From NCBI GenBank assembly GCA_013398275.1, contig VZSE01015288.1, forward strand, positions 985,524-1,049,523: 64,000 nt of DNA, given 5' to 3'. Positions 27,045 through 38,975 of the stretch are shown here, one piece after another. This stretch comes from Promerops cafer. Taxonomy: Eukaryota; Chordata; Aves; Passeriformes; Nectariniidae. The translations under genes and the position numbers were made by a program. Under the pieces are notes generated by a model, which was not told the origin of the DNA, did not search any database, and saw nothing but the letters and a program-made list of their open reading frames with translations. Every line of letters starts with the position of its first letter. The first letter of the stretch is position 1.

Positions 27045-27325
27045 CTTTCACAGAATTGGAAAGGGACCACTGGAGGTCATCTAGTTCCCAGTCAAGCAAG
27101 GGTCCCCCAAAGCAGGTTATTGAAGAATATGTACAGATAGCTTTTAAAAATCTCCAGAGAGAGACTCCGCAACCTCTCTGGGCAATCTTTTCCAGTGCTT
27201 GGTCACCCACACAGTGAAGAAATTCTTACTCATGTTCATGTGGAACTTCTCGTACATCAGTTTCTGCCCATGGCCTCCTTTCCTATTGTCGGGCAACACC
27301 AAGCAGAGCCTGGCTGCATCCTCCT
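27045..27325 (-). mobile_element. CR1 LINE 3' portion, reverse orientation, cut by an assembly gap
   Basis: Starts near TCACAGAATTGGAAAGGGAC and continues through GGTCATCTAGTTCCCAGTC and the CAACCTCTCTGGGCAATC block. It then reads the part leading to GCATCCTCCT, immediately before an N. In intact CR1 the next part is the segment found at 27712, so this element is interrupted by assembly, not by biology. Confidence 0.9.
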
Positions 27326-27326
27326 N
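27326..27326. other. Single-base assembly gap (N)
   Basis: The N separates a truncated CR1 on the left from CpG-rich sequence on the right. The CR1 continuation is found at 27712, so the true neighbour is probably elsewhere. Confidence 0.95.
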
Positions 27327-27450
27327 ACACAGCCCCGCTCCCGCCCGGCCGCCGCCCCCGGTCACAACGCAGCGAGCCACAGCAGGCGGCTGGGCTTCGG
27401 CAGGAGCGAGCGCGGGGGAAAAAGGGAATCAAGCCGAAACACACACACCC
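27327..27450. promoter_or_regulatory. CpG-rich segment, possible part of a CpG island
   Basis: I count about 13 CpG in roughly 95 bp (27327-27420), against a background where CpG is rare over kilobases. GC content is very high (CCCGCCCGGCCGCCGCCCCC). It likely belongs next to the CpG-dense end of the small contig at 27840-27955. No TATA box or recognisable exon is seen. Confidence 0.45.
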
Positions 27451-27451
27451 C

Positions 27452-27710
27452 ACACACCCCACACCCCCAAGCTGTAGGGTGGTCTGTTGGGAGCGAGAGC
27501 GCATCAAAACGGGCCCAGCCTAACCTGGAGGAGACCTGGGACAGAGGAGCTTGCGTGTCTGATACCTGGCAAAGCAACCAAAAGCTTTCACCAAAAATTA
27601 TTTAATTAGTTTCTATTTAGCATAACTTTCCTTCCCTTACTCCCTATGCCCTCCCCGTGACCCCAGCCTGCCTGGGTTTTGTAGAGTAATTTTAGGGCTC
27701 AGTGTTTCTG
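27452..27710 (+). repeat. Exact 259-bp duplication, copy 1 (assembly artefact likely)
   Basis: Reading base by base, this segment equals 27957-28215 with a constant offset of 505 and no difference I could find. It begins inside an ACACCCC-type low-complexity run and stops exactly at the N at 27711. Confidence 0.95.
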
Positions 27711-27711
27711 N
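27711..27711. other. Single-base assembly gap (N)
   Basis: Joins the end of duplication copy 1 to a mid-CR1 sequence, an unnatural junction on both sides. Confidence 0.95.
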
Positions 27712-27830
27712 TAATCACCTTTGTTACCCTTGGCTGGACCCGCTCCAGGGGCTCCATGTCCCTCTTGTCCTGAGGAGCCCAGAACTGGACACAGCACCCC
27801 AGACGCAGCCTCACCATGGCCGAGCTGAGG
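27712..27830 (-). mobile_element. CR1 segment that continues the element ending at 27325
   Basis: TAATCACCTTTGTTACCCTT and GCTGGACCCGCTCCAGGGGC, then CCCAGAACTGGACACAGCAC, are the CR1 blocks that normally follow, after about 100 bp, the part ending at 27325. Orientation is the same. The match fades near 27830, where the sequence turns strongly CpG-rich. Confidence 0.85.
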
Positions 27831-27839
27831 TGCGGGGTC

Positions 27840-27955
27840 CCCTCCGTGCAGGGGAAAGAAGAGGAGGGCCGTGAGGGAGCCGGGCGGGCGCTGGCTGCTC
27901 CCTCTCGCGGCTGCCGGGCCGCGCCGGGCTCAGGGGGCCGCGGCTGCCGGGGCCT
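27840..27955. promoter_or_regulatory. CpG-rich segment at a contig end, possible CpG island
   Basis: About 12 CpG in 27871-27955, including several CGCG (e.g. GGGCCGCGCCGGGCTC). It ends at an assembly gap. It could be a true promoter island, or GC-rich sequence belonging to the 5' side of the neighbouring CR1. Confidence 0.4.
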
Positions 27956-27956
27956 N
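27956..27956. other. Single-base assembly gap (N)
   Basis: Follows a CpG-dense end (GGCTGCCGGGGCCT) and precedes the start of duplication copy 2. This is a typical position for drop-out of extremely GC-rich sequence. Confidence 0.95.
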
Positions 27957-28215
27957 ACACACCCCACACCCCCAAGCTGTAGGGTGGTCTGTTGGGAGCG
28001 AGAGCGCATCAAAACGGGCCCAGCCTAACCTGGAGGAGACCTGGGACAGAGGAGCTTGCGTGTCTGATACCTGGCAAAGCAACCAAAAGCTTTCACCAAA
28101 AATTATTTAATTAGTTTCTATTTAGCATAACTTTCCTTCCCTTACTCCCTATGCCCTCCCCGTGACCCCAGCCTGCCTGGGTTTTGTAGAGTAATTTTAG
28201 GGCTCAGTGTTTCTG
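27957..28215 (+). repeat. Exact 259-bp duplication, copy 2 (assembly artefact likely)
   Basis: Identical to 27452-27710. It starts immediately after the N at 27956 and continues without a break into unique sequence at 28216. That is what is expected if the end of one contig and the start of the next overlap but were not merged. Confidence 0.95.
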
Positions 28216-29568
28216 GCCAGATCTCATCTACTGTGACATGTGACAGCCCAGTGAGTGGAAGGCTCCAACCCACAGATACCCAAGAAAATCTAAGATTTCC
28301 TTGCTGCTCGTGCAGTTTTCTTAGACGGTTTGTCAAAAGTTATTGGTGGCTATTTTTTAAATGGAAGGAGTAGTGAGAAAATAGCTTTGCAGCATATTGG
28401 GCTAGCAGATTGTTCAGACACTGTAGAGGGACAATAAAGCCTTTGGGATCCTTTGATTGACATATATAATGAATGTAGCTGTCAAACTTTTGTGCAGCAA
28501 TTTTATTTTGTATTGGCAAGCTATTTAACTGGCCAGGGTTTGCATAAAAGGAATAATCCACATTGTTGTGGTGCTGCTATTTACAGAGCCTGGAGGACAG
28601 TGGCATCAGTACAATATAAATATTAATATTCAAATTTCTTCTGAAATACATAATTCTGTATGCAACCTATACTACATGCACATCTTCATACAGGGAGAAA
28701 GGCATTGTTCTGCAGAGAGAAAGGGGCCTGGAGCTGCTGGGAGTTGTTCATTCACTGATTCATTATGTAGCCTTTGAAAAGGCACTTAGTCACTCTGCAG
28801 TTTTATGTTTCTCTCTGTGAGGCACAGAACAAAGCCTCAACACAAACTGCGATCACTGTTATCAGTCAGAGTGGCAGAGGTCACAGAGCCAGCATCGGGT
28901 CAAGGGGCTGCTCTGAGCAGCCCTTGTGTGCACAAAGCCCAGGACAGCTGTGCTCTTCTGCAACAGCTTCTTTCTCCTACCAAAGCAGTGGCTTGGGCTA
29001 CCTAAGACAGCAGTTGCTGCTTACCCACTACCTTTCTTTGGTTATGAACAATAACTTTCCAAGAAATCACTAGCCTCAGAGAAAACAGGCAGAAAGCTAC
29101 TGAGAGGGCAAAGCAAAACATAAAGGAGAGGAAGAAAAAAAATCTGCATGAGCAAGGATGACTCTCACAGTGTATTTGCTATGCAGCCAAGCCCACAAGT
29201 GGGTCGTGTATCTGAAGGTGGAAATACAAAGACATGTCCTGTTCCCTGGGGAAAGGTAAGCAGTTTCTTAAATTATCTTTCAAGGCTATTATTAGCCTCT
29301 CTCTTAACACTGATGTACCCTGCGCCCAAAGCCACAGCACATACACCTTGTATCCATAAAAAGAGATATTCACAGCTCTGCAGTTCGTAGAAGTGCTGGG
29401 CCCATGCTCTGGTACCAGTATCATTTAAAAAAAGAAGTCTGAGTAGTAAGTGAGGGCATGGAAAGGACATGCACAGCAAGAACTTGGGAAGAGCATGAAA
29501 ATCCAGCTTGGGGTGCTGAGGTCAATGAGCACACAATTTTTTTTGGAGTGTAACAGTTTTGTTTGTTC

Positions 29569-29606
29569 AGTCATTCCTATATTCAATAGTCATTCCTATA
29601 TTCCAT
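29569..29606 (+). repeat. Two tandem 19-bp units
   Basis: AGTCATTCCTATATTCAAT at 29569-29587 is followed directly by the same word with one change (CAAT to CCAT). Confidence 0.85.
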
Positions 29607-31957
29607 TTTCAATTCTAGAGACAGGAACTTCGTGTCTACCCCCTAAATAATAGTATTGTCTGAGACAAAGCCCATTTGGTACAGCATGCCAGAGCTTTTG
29701 CCAGCCCATTTATGTAATAAAGCATCATATACAACCAGGAAGCAGAACAGGAGCTTTATGTCCCTGTTACTTGGGTCCTAAAATACAGAGAAAGGAGACA
29801 GGGCACAGAGCAAAGAAGAAGAACGGAGCCTTGTCCTCATTCACATCACAGTCCTGTAAGGCTTTAACACAAAAGATATAACTATATGGTGAAACATCTA
29901 TAGGGGACACTCTTGTCTGGCACAGAGGTGTTCTGCAGATGGACTTCCAAGGTGGAAAAAGAGTACCAAGTTGGCAATACAAGTTACTTCAGGCCAAACT
30001 CCAATACATAACTATAGATTCCATATATAGATCTAGCCTTGAGCCCAGGAGCAATACAGGTGGGGAGAAAGGAGCCTGGGTGATTTACATATTTAAGGAG
30101 TTCAAGGTAGCTGAAAGTAGCACTGATGCCTCTGGGTTTCTGTGTTCATCATTTAAGGTGAACATAAAACTCAGAGTGCAGGAGCCCAAGGATGTTCCTC
30201 ACTGGCTTCAAGCTGGCAGTTTCCTAAAAGCAGCACTTGTTGGTTTCCTTGGTTTGCTGCCCAGCAGTGCCACCTTCCCTCCCTGCTGCCATGGTGCTCA
30301 GCCTTCCCCAGTGTCAACAAAATGGCATGTTACTCTACTTTGCCAAACTTCAGCACCGAGAATTTCATTCTGAACAGTTCAGCATCTGCTTTAGCCAAAA
30401 CAGTTCAGCCATTTCCAGGAATATTATTAAAGGAAAAATATACTGCTTGGCACATGTTAAATAAATCCAGGCAACCTTTTATATGAGGATCTCTAGCTTC
30501 AGAAGGGAAATTTTGAAATTTGGCAGAGAGGTGACCTTTGTGGTAGAAACGTGTCTATCCCTGTTAAAATCTACCTAAATTTGGCCAGATTGCAGAGGAA
30601 GGAAATACTGCAGTTAAGGACCCAGTGAAGACTTTTGAGAATTACAGATTCTTGCTGTTTCTTTTGTGGGCAAGAGGTCCCTATCTCCCGCAGAGCTGCA
30701 GCTTGTGCTCACCCATTACCTTGGCCAGTTGTGCCTGCACAGGTCCTCCATGGCTGGATGACGAAATTACGGAGCCAAGGGTGAGTGGAGAGACCAGCAT
30801 TTCATCTGACATCTCCATATATTCCCATATTTTTCTGATACAGGACAGCCCCATCTGCCACACAGTCCAGGTTCAACGCCAGCATCACGAGTGCTGCACA
30901 GGCGCAAGGACACTGCAGGAAACAAACTGCCACCGAATAAATCAGGGCAATTACATTACATAGATGCACAGCTGGAAGAATTAATGTCAAACAGACAATG
31001 GCATTGCAGACGTCCCCTAATAATGAAGGCTTGGATGTGCTGTGTCAGTAAGAGTCTCTGAATGAGGTTTGTGTGCAGTATAAGGACAGTTTCTGAAAAG
31101 AATATAAATACAGGCCATCATTTTGCAAAACGTCACAAACCCAAGCCCTTGCACTCAGGTGCCATCTCACTGACTTTGCTGCAAAATCAAGGCCATTCAT
31201 GTTAAAAGCACAGACAAGAACATCTGCTTGAACTGATGTGTTCTAACTGTATTAGTTAATTATCCAGAAAATTCTTCTTATGTCATGGAAATGCAGTTTG
31301 AACACTGGTAGATGAATGCTCTTGCATTAAATAGGGAGAAATCAGTATTTGCTGTTGTATCTCTGGCATGAATGGGAGTGACATGAGTAGGTGGGCTACA
31401 GGCTCTCATTCATGTCTTACAAATAGGGCTTAAGAGGATTTACAGATTTACAATGAAAGCACTCACCCAACTGATAGTTGCAATCAATTTCAGTAATTCT
31501 TCAGTCTTGGCTCATGGAAAAAGGACAAAGCCAACCAAACTCTACCTAGACCATGCTGTTCCTTCAAGGATTTACAGCCCAGCACATCAAGGAAATGGTT
31601 TCAGGACAAGGAAAAAGATCTATGGAGGAAACACTCGAAGCAGCCATTCGAAAAAAAAGGCTCCACCTTTCACACAAGGGTATCTTCTCCCCAGTCTTCA
31701 GCACACTATGCAGTCCTTTTGTGTATCCATGTGTGGGATCTCAGGACTCATGTCCATATACCGAGAGCTGGCATGCCATCATCATCCTAGAGAATGATTT
31801 CAGTTCATGAAGTGCTGCTAGGAAAAGGATTATAATTCCTCTCACCAAAAGACTTGACAGGCTGCAAAGGAAGAGTACAAGGAAAAGTTAACTTCTTTGT
31901 TCAGGATATGTACACCATCTCCTTTCCTCACCCATAAAGCAGGAGCAACACAGAACT

Positions 31958-32060
31958 TATATACATATGTAGAAGTTCTATATCTATATATAGATTATAT
32001 ACTTCAGTACATATATATACGTAGATAGATATAGATCTGTGTATTATTATATACATATTT
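31958..32060 (+). repeat. AT-rich degenerate TATA/GATA microsatellite
   Basis: About 100 bp of mixed ATATAC, TATATATAGATTATATAC and GATAGATATAGATC words. No gene signal. Confidence 0.8.
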
Positions 32061-35000
32061 CAGGTCTGGTTAAAGCATGGTGCAGAGCAGAGGGAGTCTG
32101 TGGGGCTTTCATTCCATGGGAGAAGGAGATCATACCTCCTGCAGAAGGCACAATGTCCATGCAGACTGCAAAAAGCACTCAACAAACAATTTTGGTTTGT
32201 CACTCAAGTGCTTGGTTAATGATTCACCCTGAACAACCAGACAAGGAAGAAGTGAGCTTGTCCTCCTTAAGTGCACTGGCTGCATTAAGAAGAAAGAGCT
32301 CAATGTGGAGCCAGTGCAAGAAAGAAACTTCCCACCTAAAGTGCTGCAGGATGTTCTTCCCAGGAGCACAAACCAGGATTATGCATCACAACAGCAGGTA
32401 TGGCTGGAACAGGTATGGGCCAACCCAGCCACACATGGACCAAGTGTTACATTTTTCATTAGCAGAACCCAGATCCTTTACACAGTAACTGCCTCCCAAA
32501 TGAGGAAACTGCGACATAAAAAGCATTTGGGTGACTTCCTGATGGGTGGCTGCAGACCCACAGGCTCATCTCAGCTCTTCCACACACCCAGGCTTGGAGT
32601 GCCTGCAAAATCCTTTTTTCCTCTTATGCCTCTGAATGGTTAAGGCAGCATAGCTATTTTGCAGGGGATTTCAAGAAAATGACACACTTGATGTTTACAT
32701 GTTTTTGCCCATGAGACAACTTTGATATGCTTTGTGAAACACATGCTTTCCCAGAAATCTGAGGAGGAAAACCACATAACCAAGAACAGTAAAATATTGT
32801 TCTGTTTGGAACAGACAACTTTAACAAGACTGTTTCAATGGGAAGAGGATTTGGTAGATGTTTTTAAATGTTGGCAGCGGTTTTTGCTAGACAAAATTTT
32901 ATTATATCATTCATTGGATAGACTGCTAATCTGCAAAAACCCATCATTTGAGACCCAACAAATACCATCCTAATGTTAGAGAAATCTCTTGACTTGCATG
33001 TGCAGCTTTGGAGACTGTAATACCAGGTCAAGCCATTTGTGAGTGTAAAGTCTCCCCAGTACTTAATTTTCCCAGGTGACACTTGGTGCCACTTGGCTGT
33101 TTGAAGGACCACTTGAGTTATTACAATGCTTCAACAAAGGAATGCACAGAATGACCATGTTCTTCTTCCCTTCTAAGAGCTACATAAGCAGATAAATGTT
33201 TCTGTGTTCAATAACTAAAATTAATATTCCCTCTGTCTGTAGCCTCCTCCAAGAATGTCGCTATTCTGCTTGAGAAACCACATCCTGCTCTGTATCCTAT
33301 GTGGATTCATTCTGTCAATCAAGAGACATCAAGCTCAGCAACCTTCCAGGACTGCTGATAATCTCTTGAGAGTCTACAGTAAACATTTCTGTACAGACTG
33401 GGTCAGATCTGATGAACTATACAATTTCACACCACCCAGGAAAGTGTATGGGAGTGGCTTTTTAACCAGTGCAGATGCAGTGGTGGACTTATAGGCCAAC
33501 TATAATTTTTTCCTAGAGAATGCTGAGTATATCCTTTTCCCACTCAGAGCTATTGTTCCATGTTTTCCCAGGACTTCAGAGTGTGTCCAGCAGCAACTAG
33601 AACCCTTATGCAATAAATCCACTCAGGCTTACCAGGAAACTGGGAAACCAGGGTGCATATATGCTGTAGTCCATGTAAACGGCTACTGCTAAGGGTATTA
33701 CAAAAATTTTGGAAAGTCTTACTCCAGATATTGCTCACGGCTGCACTGTGGACTTGCCCAAGCCTGATCCTGCTGTAAAACCATCCTACTCGGTACAATT
33801 CACACACATACAGTCAAGGACCTCCCAAAGCATCAGATAGCACCTCAGCCATGTTCCATCTTAGGCAAGGGAGATTTGACATTTCTTGGATAAAGTCCTG
33901 TATTTGTAAGTTCAAATACATGCTACAGGCAGTAGTAGCACTACAGGGTGCATTTGCAGACCCAGCTTCTTGAGGCACCTTCAAGGCTCTCTCCCCACCT
34001 CCTGCATGCCTCAGCACATAAGGAAATCAGACCCAAGAGCCTGATTTCTCAGTATGGTTTGCACAGACCCAGTGCTTTGCCACCAAGCACCTCACAGAGC
34101 AGAGCACAAGCAGTAGGCCTCCAGCAAAGCTGACACAGACAGATCCCCTGAGTCTCACCATGCTTCACTTAGAGGATGTCTCATGGCTGCTTTGACTTGA
34201 AGGCGACCTTCACCCCACCTGATGAAACCAGCAGTAGGCTGAGGGCCAGGCTCAAGGCCAAAGCCTGTGCAAAACATCTGCTGGGAATCAGTCAAACGGC
34301 CTTTTGCTATGGAAAAGAAGTCTGATTTTGAAATCTGCCCTACAGATCCATAGCAGAGGGTGCCTTCTATGCACAGGCTGAGGCATCACGTCACGAGCAG
34401 TCTCAGCTGAACTTGCCTATTTATGGTGGCAAGCTAAAGGTGCTGTGAGTCAGGTGCCTGAACAGGGATCTCTAATTATACCTTCCAGCTACGTGTAATA
34501 TGTAAATATGCTATGTGGGCAGGAAATGTATGAAATAGGAAGGCATTTATTATAATTATTTTTAAGGAATTTTAAAAATATTTAAGTATTTGAACTTTAT
34601 TTACAGCATGGCAAAAGCTGCTGCAAAGAGAGCTGGAAGTGAATAAACTCCTTACCCACAGCTCTCCACAGGCCACTAGGCAAGATGAAGTGAATGTCAT
34701 TTTTCTGCCTCAGTTTCTTTACTTTACAGCCACACCAGGCAATACTGAGCTATTTAATAAACTGATCTGAGTTTTGCAGATGGAAAGAAATTTATAGAGC
34801 CTGGAATGATTTATAACAATGTAATGCAAGAGCATTTAAACTGTGGCTTCTTCTGACAAAGTGGATAAATTCCTGGATTTCTTGGTTGATGTGTATAGCA
34901 AATTAACCTACTAAGAAAAATGCTGAAATGACAGCAACAAGAAGCAGAGCAAAGAGGCACAAGGGGGTGAGCAGCAGCGGTGGGAAGGCTCCTCAGGCTA

Positions 35001-38000
35001 GCATGTGCCCTCAGGAGAAGGTCCAGGATGACACTGGTGACAAACGCAGTGGCTCTGGGATGGGATCACCATATATGCCCATCCCTGGCCAGGCCGCTGC
35101 TCCTTGGGGAGAGCCTGCTCCTCTGCTCCCAGCTCTGACTTGGGAGCCTGCAGTGTAGGATATGCCTATGCAAACTATGGAAAACCATCTAAAATGGCCA
35201 CAATATAGCTGCCTGACCAGAAAGGGACTTCCCAATAATGGAGCAGAAGATACTCAGGAGTATTTTAGAATCATCTCTGTAAGAGCGGTTTGAACCTAAG
35301 GGATGGGTTTGGACAGTGACTCATGGTGCCCGGTGCACAGCTGGAGCAGCACTGCATGTACAATTACAGTTATTAAAGGCAGCCAGCTATAAAAACCCGC
35401 TGCTTCAAAGTGGCATCTGAGCAACCACAATTATTTCCCGTTCAAACTGTAGAAGAAAAATGTGGTATTTTTTGGTACCAGCATGCAGCAGTGTTTGCAA
35501 CAGCTGTACATGTGCAACTGAAAGGGAAATGATGGGTTTTGACAAATTTAGGTTCCAGTATTAAAAGTCTGTACTATAAAATTCATCAGCCATGAATCAT
35601 TTGTGTTATAGATGTGACTTTAAGACCTCCACTGTCAGGGCAGACTTTGGACCTGTGATATGGTCATACCCATGCTAAATGTCCATTCAGCAAGCCCTCC
35701 TTTCTAATTTAAAGGGGGAACAAAACTTACTGATAGAATTACAATTTTCTAAAGAATAAAATTAATGCACCAAATTTGGGAAGCAGCAAAAAAACAACTG
35801 TTGAAGTAAATTCCTAAATCAAGCGAGAGAACCTTTGACAGCAACCGTGGCTCAAGGCTCCCGTGACAATGAGAGCAGTGAAGCAAAGTCTTGTGCTTGA
35901 CTTGTTTCCTGACACGCATCTGGGAACTCTTTGGATGGGGCTGGCATGAAACCTTCATGGCAGGATGATCACTCAGAGGCTTACAGCAGACACACCACAG
36001 AGAAGGAAACTGTCCCATAACTGCTCTGTGGATCAGATGGAACTATCATTTCAGAGGAGGTACCAAGGGAGAGGATTAAGAGCGAGGAACAATTGCATCT
36101 GATGTCCTTGGGCCAGCTAAGCTGCAGTGCTCCTTGTCTAGTGGATAACTGCTCCAACATTTTGGGGTTTAGCAGTTTTAAATAGTCAGTTAAACTGAGG
36201 TGTGGCAAGGAGGAATAGCCTGAAATAACAGTTGTGTATATATGATGCTTTCCAGTATTCTCTGATAGCAAAACGTTCTCTTTGGAGGGCTTACTACTTC
36301 TTCTACCAACCCCAAAAGCTGACTAGGTACAAGCTGGGCCTTTTTCCCCTATCAAATTTGTCCAGATTTTACCCTGCTAGAATCACACAGCCAACAAGCA
36401 AAGAAGACTTGGAGCTTTTTGTTCCAAGGCACCAAGGGGAGGCAAGTTTCCCAGAGCATTGTGGTAACAGACTGACTTTGCCAGAGCAATAAAGTCTGCA
36501 CCCATTCAGCAGTCCCCAGTGCCTGTTAAAAGTTTCTCAAAGAAGCTTGGGTGTTTGCAGATTTATCTCTGAATTCAGAAACACAGAAGAAAGCTGCTGA
36601 CAGCTTTTAGTTCACGTAGCCACCATAAGAGGGCCAATGGCAATCCTGCACCAGCACTACATCTCTGCTTATCTCCACACTTAGAATATTTTCTCCTCTA
36701 CTTCAAAGCATTCAGCCAATCTCTAAGATTATCTTTTAATTTCATCAGCCAGATTCTGCTCTTTAAGGTATGAAGCCTGGAGACAAATACAATTTTTATG
36801 TGATGAAGTCAGTATTTTCAGGCCTCTCTGGCTTCAGGAGAGACTTTAAAAGTCAGCAAATAATGCAGATTGCTTTTAATTTTTATTTTCTAAAAAAAAG
36901 TCTCAAATTTGAACAACACACACACACGAGGATTTTTGTACTCAGAAGTAACAAATGCTAGATCAGTCTGACTTCCTTCATTACCACAAACAAAATTTAA
37001 TGTAAATATGATGCCTATTCTGACCATTATCTCTAGCTCTGATAATAGAAAAATTCTTTGGTTACAGACTTTTCTTTATGTTCTATAGCTCAGAACACTA
37101 CAGTACTCTCACTAGTTTCAATGTGTCTCTTCACACATGATGGACCTTTCAGGTGTTGCCATTAAGGGACATTACTGTTTCACATAATAAGTTGGTATAA
37201 ATAGGAGATTCCATCCCAAAATGAGTAGTCCCATTAGGAATGGGAACACGGGTATGTTCCAGTTTGCAGTGTAAAACGCTAATGTCATAATGTATACTAA
37301 TTTGTAATATTAAAAGAACCATTTCTACAGGTTTTTCTCCTATGCATCCATTTAAGAGTTTCAGGCAAAGTAAATTCTACATAAATCTTAACTAAATAGA
37401 TTTAAAAACAAACAAATCTTAAAAAAATCCCCAAAACAAACCCAAAACTACCCAGAAATCCCAATGACCAAGCATCATCATCAGAACAGCAGATCTGGTC
37501 TATCTAAATTTCAACAATTGCGACAGGAAAGAAAAGGCAGTGAATTACTTACAGTTTGTCTCCGTGACAGCTTCAAACAAACAAATCCAAGTTAGTTTTT
37601 AAATATGTCTACATCTTTAGTCACAATTATATATATGAGGCACAGAGACACACAGGACCTCGTTCAAGTGACAACACGTTTAAGTGAATTACCACGCTCC
37701 GTGAAGAAGTTGAAGGGACTTTCTGTTGTACAAGCAACTGCTGGGACTGTGATCAAAACTCTTTGGGGTGTATCCTGATACACCAAATATTGGGATGTTT
37801 GTACAGTGGACAGTTACCTGTGACATCCCTGCAGCTGGTTTTCCTCGCTGGAAGTCGGCAGGCTGGACCTTTGGCCATGGCAATATTGCCACAGCACGAG
37901 TCGAGCGTGAGGCCTTTGCCATGGCCATGTAGGACTGCTTTTGGCAAACATGCTCCAGGGATGACCACATGCCTCATCCTAAAAACAGTTTGACTGTAAA

Positions 38001-38879
38001 TACGCATGGAAGACCTGGTAGCAACAGGGAACACTGGCACTCTCTCCCAGGCTGGTGGCTGAGTACCAAGAGCGAGCTGAGTCAGTCCACACCCAGTGTG
38101 ATAATAGGACAGAGGGTGAGCACACAGGCAGCGTAACAGGCCACCAAACAGCACTGGATCCCAAGCCAGATGCGGTAAGCAAGGAATAAAGGAGACTCAG
38201 ACTTTCTTTCCACAAATAACCCAACAAGAAATCTCTCACTTGGAGCAGTGACCTAATGCCAACACAGAACAAAGCACAGCTGTGTTCCTGGAAGACCGTG
38301 GCCTTACAGAGAGGGCCCAGTGGAGCAGCTGTGGCCTCATGGCCATGCTGTGGGACATTTTGAGGAAAAAGGTGAGCCTGCACTATCTGTGGCCACCCTC
38401 CCCATGTTGCAACTTCCGTGCAAGCAACATTCAAACACACAGCTCAAAAGCTGTAATAATTTGACAGGCTGGCTGAGTGGGGAGCTAGGGCTGGGGGGTG
38501 CATTCCACAAGGTATTCCATTAATGCTTCCCAGCCCCTCACCACACAGGCAGTGCTGCTTAACCCAGTCCACTGTTTCTGAGTCTACCTACTCAAGTTCT
38601 CACAATAAATCAAAATAGCCCCTCACAGCTTTCCCTTAAGCCCCCATTGTAAACTCATACTACATTTCTCATCTCACACAACAGCATTTAATCACAGTAG
38701 AATAAATCAATTTAATCAAGACAAAACACATAAATGATTAAAACCTGCAGCTTCAAATTCTGTATTTCTAGATCTACAAGCTCATCTACAGAAAATCGCA
38801 GGTGACGTGCTGATCCAGGTCTGGATCTCATATAGGAGGAATCCCAGCCCTGTCATTTTTAACCTGGGTTCCAGCACCA

Positions 38880-38975
38880 GTTGACCTAAACAGGAGCTGG
38901 GATGCAATGATCCTGATGGGTCACTGCCAACTCAGCACTTCCAACTCAACCATATTCTATGATTCTGTAACCCAT
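38880..38975 (+). mobile_element. CR1 3'-end fragment, forward orientation
   Basis: Ends with AATGATCCTGATGGGTCACT...CAACTCAACCATATTCTATG ATTCTGTAA, the characteristic CR1 3' terminus with its ATTCTATG-type octamer repeat. The part before 38880 is not clearly CR1. Confidence 0.8.

Larger units (their letters stand above)
28216..38879. other. Intergenic, no supported gene
   Basis: Open frames of 130-153 codons (29939-30373 +, 32039-32488 +, 37753-38154 - and 37979-38440 -) lack recognisable domains, and the last two overlap each other in different frames. Contains the 19-bp tandem (29569) and the AT microsatellite (31958). Confidence 0.55.

Noticed and set aside
27195..27605. Open frames running through the Ns at 27326 and 27956
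   Set aside because: They cross assembly gaps and the false duplication, so they are artefacts.
32039..32488. 149-codon plus-strand open frame
   Set aside because: Starts in an AT microsatellite and shows no family resemblance.
33255..33494. 79-codon frame with a hydrophobic N-terminus like a signal peptide
   Set aside because: Short, and no known family or conserved cysteine pattern. A hydrophobic start alone is not enough.
37979..38440. 153-codon minus-strand open frame, with a 133-codon frame overlapping it at 37753-38154
   Set aside because: No recognisable domain. Two overlapping frames open at once suggest composition, not coding.
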